Assembly: GCA_947624425.1 (NCBI GenBank)
Contig: CANQKG010000003.1
Span: 1-25,713 of the forward strand
Length of the DNA: 25,713 nt
Origin: an uncultured Clostridia bacterium
Lineage (GTDB): Bacteria > Bacillota > Clostridia > Oscillospirales > Ruminococcaceae
Reading direction: 5' to 3'
The translations under genes and the position numbers were made by a program. The notes below the pieces were generated by a model. That model ran no database searches. It was given only the letters and a program-made list of their open reading frames with translations, and was not told where the DNA came from. Shown here in pieces: positions 7,545 to 14,270 of the stretch. Each line of letters begins with the position of its first letter. Positions within the stretch are counted from its first letter, which is position 1.

Positions 7545-7573
7545 ATTATACCTGCTCCGGCGGCATTTTGCAA
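7545..7573 (-). promoter_or_regulatory. Promoter of the RmlD-like gene
   Basis: -10 TATAAT (7550-7545) and -35 TTGCAA (7573-7568) on the minus strand with a 17-bp spacer, ending about 30 nt before the ATG at 7514. Confidence 0.75.
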
Positions 7574-7576
7574 GAC

Positions 7577-7645
7577 AGGCGGCCTCAAAAGAGACCGCCT
7601 GAACATGTCGAAAAAGCAAACAGTAACGGATTGCTGCCGGCGCCC
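7577..7645 (-). terminator. Terminator-like hairpin with repeated lead-in
   Basis: Hairpin AGGCGGCCTC aaaa GAGACCGCCT (7577-7600), one mismatch, between the spacer repeat and the RmlD-like promoter. On the minus strand it is preceded by a lead-in (TCCGTTACTGTTTGCTTTTTC, in two parts around 7629-7609) that recurs almost unchanged before the terminator at 21757-21792. It would shield the RmlD-like gene from minus-strand read-through. It lacks a strong T-tract. Confidence 0.5.
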
Positions 7646-7715
7646 ACAGGACACACGCTCCATTTTGTATGAGCGTTACCTCGAGCAAAAGCAAAACCGA
7701 AAAACCGCAAAAGGA

Positions 7716-7929
7716 AGAAGCGGTTTGGAATCCCACCACCGCTTCGCGGTTCCCCTCCCTTTGACAAGGGAGGTTTTGACAAAGACGGCAGAATTGCGGA
7801 TTGAAATGGGATAAGTGAAGTCTTTCGTCAGCTTGTTTTGTTAAAATTTCTATCAAAAGTTCTTTGGTCGCCAGTGCCTCCCTTGTCAAAGGGAGGGGGA
7901 CCATGCGTCAGCATGGTGGAGGGATTCAA
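7716..7929 (+). mobile_element. MITE-like palindromic repeat, copy 2 (complete)
   Basis: Complete copy. The left end GCGGTTTGGAATCCC and right end gggattcaa are inverted repeats. The left arm reads cccaccACCGC-ttc-GCGGTtcccctccctttgacaagggaggttttgacaaag in successive blocks; the right arm is ctttggtcgccagtgcctccc, the palindrome, then ACCATGC-gtca-GCATGGT and ggagggattc. The centre (about 7786-7855) is AT-rich and carries no gene. Together with hairpins at 7577-7600 and 7997-8018 it fills the 528-bp gap between the RmlD-like gene and the XRE gene; I see no reading frame of substance there. Confidence 0.75.
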
Positions 7930-7974
7930 CACCCAAAAAGCAAAGTGAATGATATATTGCTGCTGCTAAACAGC

Positions 7975-8018
7975 GTCGACTTTTTCGACAGACTGGGGCG
8001 GCCTCTTTTGAGGCCGCC
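7975..8018 (+). terminator. Terminator-like hairpin beside repeat copy 2
   Basis: Perfect 9-bp stem GGCGGCCTC tttt GAGGCCGCC (7997-8018), preceded by a small hairpin GTCGA-CTTTT-TCGAC and the lead-in CTTTTTCGACAGAC, also found before the terminator at 21757. It is roughly the inverted counterpart of the hairpin at 7577-7600. It sits 25 bp downstream of the XRE gene (minus strand) and may end that transcript, although the T-tract is poor on both strands. Confidence 0.5.
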
Positions 8019-8042
8019 TATCTTGATTCGGTCGGACAAACG

Positions 8043-8657
8043 CTAGTCTTCTTTTGTCAATACTTTTTTCTGCCAAGTCCGTTTGCCGCACTTCGGGCAT
8101 TTCATGTATCTTGTCCTGCCGGTATGCGGTGCAAGATTTACCTGCCAATAGGTCGGCAGATATCGGTGTCCGCAGCTTTGGCAGGCATAGTATCCGGCTT
8201 TCTGCTCAATGCCTACCGCGATAAAAGCAACCGCAAAAATCATCACAAAAGAGAATGCAATCAGCACGGCGCGCAGCCATACAGGCATTGGGACAAAGGA
8301 AGCCACAAACACCAGTGCAAGCCCTGCGAGAACCGCCGGAAAGGTAACAAGGTATTCCACTTTCAGCATCTGCCGGTTCTTTTCTTCCACCTCCCGCTTC
8401 ATTTCCAGCAGGTTTTCCTCCGCCCGTTTGTCATAAGATTCTGCCATGACCCTTTCGCCCGACAGGAGCTCGTTGACATTGATTGCAAGAAGCGCACACA
8501 GCTCCAGCATAATCCCCGAATCGGGCATGGATTTTCCCGTTTCCCATTTCGATACCGCTCGGTCGCTGATCCCAAGCCGCTCGGCAAGGGCTGCCTGGGT
8601 CATGCCCTGTTCTTTTCGGCATGATGCGATGAATTTGCCGATTTTGATTTGATCCAT
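8043..8657 (-). CDS. XRE-family regulator with membrane segments and zinc ribbon
   Basis: 204-residue protein in three parts. Residues about 5-62 are a Cro/C1-type helix-turn-helix (IGKFIASCRKEQGMTQ, GISDRAVSKWETGKSMPD). A charged linker (about 70-100) is followed by two membrane helices (YLVTFPAVLAGLALVFVASF and WLRAVLIAFSFVMIFAVAF). A short C-terminal zinc ribbon has CQSC and CPKC pairs (about 165-195). This suggests a membrane-tethered DNA-binding regulator; ligand and target are unknown. ATG 8657 is chosen: AAAGGAGG lies 9 nt upstream, whereas the alternative TTG at 8666 abuts the ribosome site. A 10-bp inverted repeat upstream (8715-8751) could be its operator. Confidence 0.85.
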   Translation of the reverse strand: MDQIKIGKFIASCRKEQGMTQAALAERLGISDRAVSKWETGKSMPDSGIMLELCALLAINVNELLSGERVMAESYDKRAEENLLEMKREVEEKNRQMLKVEYLVTFPAVLAGLALVFVASFVPMPVWLRAVLIAFSFVMIFAVAFIAVGIEQKAGYYACQSCGHRYLPTYWQVNLAPHTGRTRYMKCPKCGKRTWQKKVLTKED

Positions 8658-8714
8658 ATCGGGCAACCTCCTTTCATGGCTCCAGTATATCCGAAACGGG
8701 TGGAAAGGAACACG

Positions 8715-8751
8715 AACCGGCGGTTGAGTTCTGCCGCTTCTACCGCCGGTT
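8715..8751. repeat. Inverted repeat upstream of the XRE gene, possible operator
   Basis: Perfect 10-bp arms AACCGGCGGT (8715-8724) and ACCGCCGGTT (8742-8751) separated by 17 bp. It lies about 60-95 bp upstream of the XRE start, next to a TATACT-like -10 (in gatatactgg on the minus strand). It could be an autoregulatory site or an RNA hairpin; nothing distinguishes these here. Confidence 0.4.
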
Positions 8752-8785
8752 GAGCGGTTTGGTGAATGGATAGCCGCTTTTCAAA

Positions 8786-8813
8786 ATGGGCAACCCCAAA
8801 AGAGGTCGCCCAT
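8786..8813 (-). terminator. Probable terminator of the DUF4932-like gene
   Basis: Hairpin ATGGGCaACC ... GGTcGCCCAT with one internal mismatch, followed on the minus strand by TTTTGAAAA. It lies 50 bp downstream of the stop at 8865. The loop (cctctttt type) resembles those of the hairpins at 7577 and 7997. Confidence 0.5.
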
Positions 8814-8864
8814 TCGACTGTAAATGTTTGGTGTATTTCTTTTCTATCGTAGTTTGTGATACTT

Positions 8865-9863
8865 TTATCCTATTTCCTCCGAAAACACATGCAGCAAAGA
8901 GGGATAGAATGCTTCAAAACTCGGATAACGGTCGCGATTTTGCTCGTAAAAGCGATACCGCTCCAGAATGAACGGTATGTACCGATAACCGCAAGATAAA
9001 TCGCTCCGGAGCATTTGTGCCGCGTCATCAGCAAGATCACATTTCCTCAAAAGATAAATCACCATGGCTCTCACCAAATGTTCATTGACACACTCATGCC
9101 AGTCACCATAACCCGATGAAAAATTCGGCAATTTATATGGCTTTAATTTATCATAGGCAATGCTGTATTCTTCTACAAGATCCGCATATTTTTCGGTCAG
9201 CGGATTGATAAACGGATGGGAAAACTCATGTACCAGAATCGGAGCGGATATACTCCAACCCACAGTTGAAAAAACGCAGACAATATCCAGTGTATCCCTT
9301 GACTGATCGGCAAAGTTTAATCCAAAATTTCCACACATCAACGAGGAGATCACATAATGATAGGAATTTTGCTCTTTTCCGTAGATGTCTTCCAGCAAAG
9401 GTATATACGGTAGCTGCTCGGCAACCAGCCTTGCCTTTTCCATAAAGGGATCGTAATATCCCTTTATTTCATTGAAAAACCCGAAATATCCGGTTTCATT
9501 TTCCAAGTCTTTTAACAGTTTCAGCAATTCACGGATTTTTTCGATCCCCCCGCAATACTTGATACATAAATCAGACAGCGGGTATTGCATAGAAAAATTT
9601 TTACTGTCTCCGAGGGACAGAGCAAGTTCAACAGGTCTGGAAAAGGTAAATCCATTTGGGATCATATCTTCTATATACGAATAGACAGGGCTTTGCCGAT
9701 GCTTTTCAAAAAAACTTTTGATTGCTGCGGTATATTCATTGACCTGTGTAGTCATCAATCCGTAGCCGATATAAGGCGTTGTGATCTCATTATATCGACT
9801 GGTCAGTAAAATACTGTTGATAAACTCCAAATTGGGATTTACGGATATATGAAACTGCTTCAT
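8865..9863 (-). CDS. DUF4932-like putative metalloprotease
   Basis: 332-residue soluble-looking protein with no signal peptide. The stretch PILVHEFSHPFINP carries an HExxH zinc-protease motif (His at about 212) in the setting I associate with DUF4932 proteins; a downstream WHECVNEHLVRA segment may supply another metal ligand. Substrate and role are unknown. ATG 9863 is chosen because GGAGG lies 5 nt upstream; a longer GTG-initiated form would add six residues. Base composition is visibly AT-richer than the flanking housekeeping genes, suggesting acquisition by transfer together with the neighbouring toxin-antitoxin genes. Confidence 0.75.
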   Translation of the reverse strand: MKQFHISVNPNLEFINSILLTSRYNEITTPYIGYGLMTTQVNEYTAAIKSFFEKHRQSPVYSYIEDMIPNGFTFSRPVELALSLGDSKNFSMQYPLSDLCIKYCGGIEKIRELLKLLKDLENETGYFGFFNEIKGYYDPFMEKARLVAEQLPYIPLLEDIYGKEQNSYHYVISSLMCGNFGLNFADQSRDTLDIVCVFSTVGWSISAPILVHEFSHPFINPLTEKYADLVEEYSIAYDKLKPYKLPNFSSGYGDWHECVNEHLVRAMVIYLLRKCDLADDAAQMLRSDLSCGYRYIPFILERYRFYEQNRDRYPSFEAFYPSLLHVFSEEIG

Positions 9864-9948
9864 GAATACCTCCATTGACACGAAATCATCACGTGTGGGT
9901 TTAGTTGAGGCTTACCATAACCGTCCGGGTTTTAAACCTCTCATCGTA

Positions 9949-10125
9949 TTATTTTTGGGGAACTCCGTACTCCCGCTGCATTGCCTTAGTGGAAATAATC
10001 CATTGTTTGCCGAACTTGCAGACATCTATGCCGTTTACAAGTTTCCCGTATGCAATAGCCTTCCGCAGCGTACTTTCATTCAATCCCCAAAGTTCAGTAT
10101 TTATCCTTATTGCAATACAAATCAC
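9949..10125 (-). CDS. Small helix-turn-helix protein (possible remnant)
   Basis: 58-codon frame directly behind the toxin gene, starting at a GTG (10125) ten bases past the toxin stop and in the same frame as the toxin. It reads TELWGLNESTLRKAIAYGK then LVNGIDVCKFGKQWIISTKAM and ends EYGVPQK. This is the pattern of short HTH/excisionase-like proteins found near clostridial toxin-antitoxin genes: WGL-x-E-x-T-L-R, then a G-K-Q-W-x-(I/V) strand. No clear ribosome site precedes the GTG, and the usual N-terminal dozen residues look abnormal, so it could be a 5'-eroded gene or be expressed by coupling to the toxin. Confidence 0.5.
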   Translation of the reverse strand: MICIAIRINTELWGLNESTLRKAIAYGKLVNGIDVCKFGKQWIISTKAMQREYGVPQK

Positions 10126-10134
10126 ATACTGTGT

Positions 10135-10458
10135 TTAGTTGTCCTTTGGTTCTCCGAACAGGATCTGCATAAAATTTCGCCTCCCATACAGAATACGGGC
10201 AATAGACACGGTCTGCCTCTCCACCCGATAAAATGCCGTATAATTTCCGCACACCAAAAAACGGTAATCGGTTTCAAAATCTACAATCGAGGAAAGCGGC
10301 GCTCCGCTTTCGGGAAACCGCGAAAGAATGCGAATGCGCTTCATAATATCGGAAAGCGTATGGATTGCCGCCTGCTCATTGCAAAGCTCTTCACGGATAT
10401 ACGCCTTCATATGCTGTAAGTCCTTCACTGCCTCCGGCGAAAATTTGATTTTATACAC
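10135..10458 (-). CDS. RelE/ParE-family toxin
   Basis: Toxin of a type II toxin-antitoxin module, 107 residues. It has the family pattern VYKIKFSPEAVKDL at the N-terminus, a helical hairpin (about 20-55), and the C-terminal strands YRFLVCGNYTAFYRV and IARILYGRRNF typical of ParE/RelE (R-I-L-Y/H-G-R-R). The start is taken as GTG at 10458, which overlaps the antitoxin stop (GGTGTATAA), the usual coupled arrangement; a GTG three codons upstream is an alternative. The family includes ribosome-dependent mRNA interferases and gyrase poisons; the sequence alone does not say which this is. Confidence 0.85.
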   Translation of the reverse strand: MYKIKFSPEAVKDLQHMKAYIREELCNEQAAIHTLSDIMKRIRILSRFPESGAPLSSIVDFETDYRFLVCGNYTAFYRVERQTVSIARILYGRRNFMQILFGEPKDN

Positions 10459-10705
10459 CTGTGACACCCAGCATCTTTTCAACTTCGGCAAGATCTGTCC
10501 AGCCCTTTTCCTGAGCAGACTTTTCTCCCTTGGACAGTTCGCTCATCAGCTTGATGACTGCTTTTGTCTTTTCGTATTCCTCCATATCGACAATGGCGTA
10601 TCTGCCTCTGCCGTTTTTGGTGAGAAAAACAGGCTCTCCCACCGAAATGTCTCTCAAAACCTCCGTGTAGTTCCTCAAATCGGAAACGGGTTTGATATTC
10701 GGCAT
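10451..10705 (-). CDS. Phd/YefM-family antitoxin
   Basis: 84-residue antitoxin. The N-terminal half (NIKPVSDLRNYTEVLRDI, then GEPVFLTKNGRGRYAIVDMEEYEK) is the Phd/YefM DNA-binding fold that represses its own promoter. The C-terminal half (about 50-84) is the charged segment expected to wrap the toxin. ATG 10705 follows AAAGGAGA by 8 nt. It precedes and overlaps the toxin gene by 8 nt, as normal for this type. A promoter is visible 30 bp upstream. Confidence 0.9.
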   Translation of the reverse strand: MPNIKPVSDLRNYTEVLRDISVGEPVFLTKNGRGRYAIVDMEEYEKTKAVIKLMSELSKGEKSAQEKGWTDLAEVEKMLGVTGV

Positions 10706-10736
10706 AATACACTCTCCTTTCAAATTTACTGCTTAT

Positions 10737-10765
10737 ATTATATACTAATTCTTCGTAAAATTCAA
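10737..10765 (-). promoter_or_regulatory. Promoter of the toxin-antitoxin operon
   Basis: -10 TATAAT (10742-10737) and -35 TTGAAT (10765-10760), 17-bp spacer, on the minus strand, 32 bp before the antitoxin ATG. Antitoxin autorepression here would be expected from the family. Confidence 0.75.
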
Positions 10766-10872
10766 CAGCAAAATGAAATTTACCAATCACCCTCTTTACG
10801 GTCTCATGATCTGTTGTTTGATGCAATTCGACCTCTTAGATAGAAAAAGGCGCCGCGATTTGCCGCCGAAAC

Positions 10873-10908
10873 GCAAAAAGCCCCCTGAAAGCATTGCTCT
10901 CAGAGGGA
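10873..10908 (-). terminator. Intrinsic terminator of the small DUF3592-like gene
   Basis: On the minus strand CCCTCTGAGAGC aat GCTTTCAGGGGG forms a 12-bp stem with two G-U pairs, followed by CTTTTTGCG. It lies about 60 bp downstream of the stop at 10966 and upstream of the toxin-antitoxin promoter. Confidence 0.7.
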
Positions 10909-10965
10909 AGTTCAATATATCGGGAACAAATTTACCTGCGCAACTCACATTTGTCAGTATTGCTG

Positions 10966-11220
10966 TTACAAGATTTTTGCTTTGGACGGCTTATCAGAAT
11001 TATACATCACCTGTGCATTGTCCCCCACCTTGGGAACAGGTTCTCCGGCGTTAATCCATTTTCTCTTTGTGTACGCTTTCCCATCTACGGTGTATTTAAT
11101 CTTGATGATATAAGGAAACTCAGCGCCATCCATTGCGTGCATTCTTACAGGTTTTCTATTGACCTTCATCCACCACTGTTTTGTCGCCGCAACTACGGTT
11201 CCTGTTATTTGTTTATCCAT
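10966..11220 (-). CDS. Small DUF3592-like protein
   Basis: 84-residue protein predicted to be all beta. GTVVAATKQWWMKVN is followed by IIKIKYTVDGKAYTKRKW and ends KVGDNAQVMYNSDKPSKAKIL. The order G-T-V ... Y-T-V-D-G-K ... Y-x-x-x-x-P-S-K-A matches the DUF3592 domain pattern as I know it, but there is no membrane helix. I do not know its function. ATG 11220 is chosen because GGAGG sits 6 nt upstream; the frame extends further 5' without a ribosome site. It belongs to the AT-richer island and has its own terminator. Confidence 0.7.
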   Translation of the reverse strand: MDKQITGTVVAATKQWWMKVNRKPVRMHAMDGAEFPYIIKIKYTVDGKAYTKRKWINAGEPVPKVGDNAQVMYNSDKPSKAKIL

Positions 11221-11373
11221 AAATGACCTCCAATCACACTTTGAAAACCTGCGATTTTTTTGCCTCTGCACGTTTTCCTACATCGATTGGTGTAAGTTTG
11301 GTGTAAGGTGTAAGGTTTTTCGCTCTCTGTGTGTCCGAAAACCCTTGATTTTACGGGCTTTTTCGCATTTCGT

Positions 11374-12858
11374 TCAATCTAAGGGTTTCATTGTGGGGAA
11401 AAGGAGAACGTCGCGGATCGAGGCGCTGTCGGTCAGGAGCATCACCAGCCGGTCCAGCCCAAAGCCGAGACCGCCGGTCGGAGGCATACCGTACTCCAGT
11501 GCGGTGAGGAAGTCCTCGTCCACCTCGGCATTCGCACCCTGCGCCCGCTTCTCCGCCACCTGACGCTCGAACCGCTCCCGCTGGTCGATCGGATCGTTGA
11601 GCTCACTGAATGCGTTGCCCATCTCCGACGCATTGATGAAAAACTCGAACCGCTCGGTAAACGCGGGGTCTTTGGCGCTCCGCTTGGCAAGCGGCGAATT
11701 TTCCACCGGATAATCATAAATAAAGGTCGGCTGAATGAGGTTATCCTCCACGAACGCCTCGAACAATGCGATCAGCACATCGCCGCGTGTGGCTGTTTCG
11801 GAGAGCTCCAGCCCTTTCTCCTTGCCGGCGGCACGAGCGTCGGCGTCGGTCGCCCAATCGGCATACCGCAGTCCGGTGTACTGCTCGACCGCTTCTGCCA
11901 TCGTAAGTCTTGGCCACGGACCGCCCATATGAATCGTTTTGCCCTGATAGGTCAGCTCGGTGGTGCCGCAGATACGCTCCGCCAGCCGAATATACAATTC
12001 CTCCACCAGATCCATCATGCCGTGGTAATCGGTGTACGCCTGATACAGCTCGACCGAGGTGAACTCAGGATTATGGGTGGTATCCATTCCCTCGTTTCGA
12101 AAGATACGCCCTACCTCATACACCTTGTCCAGACCGCCGACGATCAGCCGCTTGAGATACAATTCCGTTTCGATTCGCAGATACATCGGAATATCCAGCG
12201 TGTTGTGGTGGGTCACAAAGGGACGCGCCGCCGCACCGATCTCCAGCGTGTGAAGCACCGGTGTGTCCACCTCCAGAAAGCCCTTGCTGTCCAGAAAATC
12301 GCGAATTTCCCGCAAAATGCGGCTCCGTTTCAGGAAGGTTTCCCTGACCTCGGGATTCATCATCAAGTCCACATACCGCTGGCGGTACCGCAGATCGGTA
12401 TCCCGCAGACCGTGGAATTTTTCGGGCAGCGGCAGCAGGGATTTGGAGAGCAGGGTGATCTCCTCGGCGTGAACCGAGATCTCCCCCTTTTGGGTACGAA
12501 ATACCACGCCGCGCACCCCGATGATGTCCCCGATGTCCCATTTTTTGAACGCCTGATAGGCTTCTGTCCCCACATCGTCCCGCCGGATATACAGCTGCAT
12601 CCGGTCGGTGGCGTCCCGCAGGTCGGCAAAGCTCGCCTTGCCCATCACCCGCCGGCTCATCATTCGTCCCGCAATGGTGACGGTTTTCCCGTCCAACTCG
12701 TCAAAATGCTCCCGCACGGTGCGGTTTTCGGTATCCCTGTCAAACCGGGTGATCCGGTAGGGGTCGTTCCCCTCGGCGCAAAGCGCCGCCAGCTTCTCCC
12801 GCCGGACCCGTGTCTGCTCCGACAGCGATTCGGCTGCCGAAGTGTTTTGGTCGCTCAT
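11374..12858 (-). CDS. lysS: Lysyl-tRNA synthetase, class II
   Basis: Charges tRNA-Lys in the cytoplasm. The 494-residue product is normal for bacterial LysRS. The N-terminal OB-fold anticodon-binding domain (about 50-150) includes VTIAGRMMSRRVMGKASFADL. The class II catalytic core has motif 1 (RSRILREIRDFLDSKGFLEV), motif 2 (FRNEGMDTTHNPEFTSVELY) and motif 3 (GFGLDRLVMLLTDSASIRDV). ATG 12858 has GGAGG 8 nt upstream. It lies 20 nt downstream of greA and shares its promoter; greA-lysS adjacency is common in Firmicutes. A weak hairpin formed by its last codons (AAACCCTT) and AAGGGTTT near 11335 may terminate it. Confidence 0.97.
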   Translation of the reverse strand: MSDQNTSAAESLSEQTRVRREKLAALCAEGNDPYRITRFDRDTENRTVREHFDELDGKTVTIAGRMMSRRVMGKASFADLRDATDRMQLYIRRDDVGTEAYQAFKKWDIGDIIGVRGVVFRTQKGEISVHAEEITLLSKSLLPLPEKFHGLRDTDLRYRQRYVDLMMNPEVRETFLKRSRILREIRDFLDSKGFLEVDTPVLHTLEIGAAARPFVTHHNTLDIPMYLRIETELYLKRLIVGGLDKVYEVGRIFRNEGMDTTHNPEFTSVELYQAYTDYHGMMDLVEELYIRLAERICGTTELTYQGKTIHMGGPWPRLTMAEAVEQYTGLRYADWATDADARAAGKEKGLELSETATRGDVLIALFEAFVEDNLIQPTFIYDYPVENSPLAKRSAKDPAFTERFEFFINASEMGNAFSELNDPIDQRERFERQVAEKRAQGANAEVDEDFLTALEYGMPPTGGLGFGLDRLVMLLTDSASIRDVLLFPTMKPLD

Positions 12859-12878
12859 CTTGCTTTCCTCCGTTTGTG

Positions 12879-13355
12879 TCAGCGCACGATCTCTAAAATC
12901 TCAAAGGTGCGAAGTCCCGCCGGCGCCTCGATGGTCACGCGGTCGCCCGCCTTATGTCCGATCAGCGCTTTCCCGATCGGCGACTCGTCCGAAATCTTCC
13001 CCTGCTTCGGGTCTGCCTCGGTGGAGCCGACCAACTGATAGGAAAACTCCTTCCGCTTCTTCACGTCCTTGACCCGCACGCGAGAGCCGATGATGATCTG
13101 GTCGCCGGTCAGCTCCGACGCATCCACCACCGTTGCGTTTTTGAGCAGAACTTGAAGCTCCGCGATCCGCGATTCCACGATCGCCTGCTCGTTCTTTGCC
13201 TCGTCATACTCGCTGTTCTCGGACAGGTCGCCAAAGGACAGCGCCACCTTGATTTTATCCGCCACTTCCTTCCGGCGGACGGTTTTCAGATGCTCCAGTT
13301 CGTCCTGTAATTTTTTGAGTCCCTCATCGGTCAGTACCACACTTTTGTTTGCCAT
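12879..13355 (-). CDS. greA: Transcription elongation factor GreA
   Basis: Rescues backtracked RNA polymerase by stimulating transcript cleavage. The 158-residue product is the standard length. The N-terminal coiled coil (about 8-75) carries the acidic tip motif GDLSENSEYDEAKNEQ, and the C-terminal FKBP-like domain (about 80-158) includes GSRVRVKD and SPIGKALIGHKAGD. AAGGAGG precedes the ATG by 9 nt. It is first in the greA-lysS operon behind a perfect promoter. Confidence 0.97.
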   Translation of the reverse strand: MANKSVVLTDEGLKKLQDELEHLKTVRRKEVADKIKVALSFGDLSENSEYDEAKNEQAIVESRIAELQVLLKNATVVDASELTGDQIIIGSRVRVKDVKKRKEFSYQLVGSTEADPKQGKISDESPIGKALIGHKAGDRVTIEAPAGLRTFEILEIVR

Positions 13356-13416
13356 ATTGGGAATCCTCCTTAGAACGCGGCTTACCCGCTGTTTTTGATT
13401 GGTTCATAACATTACT

Positions 13417-13445
13417 ATTATAGTGACCCTGCCCGATTCTGTCAA
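13417..13445 (-). promoter_or_regulatory. Consensus sigma-A promoter of greA-lysS
   Basis: Exact consensus: -35 TTGACA (13445-13440), 17-bp spacer, -10 TATAAT (13422-13417) on the minus strand. The expected start near 13410 gives a leader of about 55 nt. Confidence 0.9.
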
Positions 13446-13537
13446 GTAAAATGCCCACACCGCAGATGCACACAGTCCGCCCGAAACGGCATAGGATAAT
13501 GGGAATGATTCGATTGAAGCCAAAAGGGGCGTGAAGT

Positions 13538-14104
13538 ATGCCGCAGATCCTATGCCTGATTCCGCTGCTCTCCCTTGACACCCTGCTGACCGGCGCGGCA
13601 TACGCCTGCCGCGGCATCCGCGTTCCGCTTCCCTGCCGGCTTTTGATCGGCGCAGTGGGCGGACTTTGCCTTTGCCTGTCGGTAGGGCTGTTCGGGCATA
13701 TCCGCTTTCTGCCGACCGGCGTTGTCAGACTGCTCTCCTGCCTTTTGCTCTGGGGGATCGGCAGCAAGCCGCTCTGGCAGCCCCGCTTACAGGGAAAACG
13801 GCTGCCGCGGCTGCTTTCGGTACTGGCGGACGAAACCGCCGCCGACCGGGACGCCTCCCGCTCCCTGTCGCTTGGCGAAGCGGGCGTTCTTTCGGTGGTG
13901 CTGTCCGCCGATTCGCTTTTATCCGGCGTAGGGCTTTCTTCCCCGCTTCCGCTTCCCCTGTTATTCCTGCTCAGCTGCGGCTGCATTTTATTCTTCCTCT
14001 CTGCCGGTCTTTGGGCGGGCGGACGCTTGCAGCGGAAAACCGGCGCTCTAAACGGCTTTTCGGCGATCTGCTTTTTCCTGCTCGGGATCGGCAGGTTAAG
14101 GTAG
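13538..14104 (+). CDS. YtaF/MntP-like membrane protein
   Basis: 188-residue very hydrophobic protein with about six membrane segments arranged as two repeats. The first half begins with SLDTLLTGAAYACRGIRVP and the second carries SADSLLSGVGL, the paired Asp-centred motifs (S-x-D-x-x-x-x-G) of the MntP/YtaF manganese-efflux-like family. A loop of charged residues (about 85-115) separates the halves. YtaF homologues are annotated as sporulation membrane proteins; transport of Mn2+ is inferred from the family only. The ATG is preceded by AAGGGG. It is transcribed divergently from greA and looks monocistronic. A CATAGGATA element at 13490-13498 could be a sporulation-sigma -10. Confidence 0.75.
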   Translation: MPQILCLIPLLSLDTLLTGAAYACRGIRVPLPCRLLIGAVGGLCLCLSVGLFGHIRFLPTGVVRLLSCLLLWGIGSKPLWQPRLQGKRLPRLLSVLADETAADRDASRSLSLGEAGVLSVVLSADSLLSGVGLSSPLPLPLLFLLSCGCILFFLSAGLWAGGRLQRKTGALNGFSAICFFLLGIGRLR

Positions 14105-14179
14105 GAGCCGATTTGCTCCGGCTCTCCCTGCCGTATGACAAATCGGAATATTTCATCGGAATAAATCCATTTTTACCCC

Positions 14180-14208
14180 TTTACTATTTCAAAGAAAAAT
14201 AGTATAAT
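14180..14208 (+). promoter_or_regulatory. Promoter of the nucleotide-sugar dehydratase gene
   Basis: -35 TTTACT (14180-14185), 17-bp spacer, -10 TATAAT (14203-14208). The transcript would have a leader of about 55 nt. Confidence 0.75.
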
Positions 14209-14270
14209 GATGATAGTTATGTATTTGATTTTTTGCATTCTATAAATGGAAGCGGAGTGTTAACGTAACT

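Noticed and set aside
6654..7904. The RmlD-like frame is open for 416 codons, which would add about 130 residues at the N-terminus
   Set aside because: The extra part is translation of repeat copy 2 and a terminator-like hairpin. A promoter and GGGAGG site lie just before the ATG at 7514, where the Rossmann motif begins.
11241..11345. Minus-strand frame with an integrase-tail-like phrase (KNLTPYTKLTPIDVGKRAE)
   Set aside because: It reminded me of C-termini of phage recombinases, but it is short, has no catalytic residues nearby and no start; too weak to call a pseudogene.
11335..11390. AAACCCTT/AAGGGTTT pair at the end of lysS as an attachment site
   Set aside because: The two halves are inverted, not direct, and are more simply a weak terminator hairpin using the last lysS codons.
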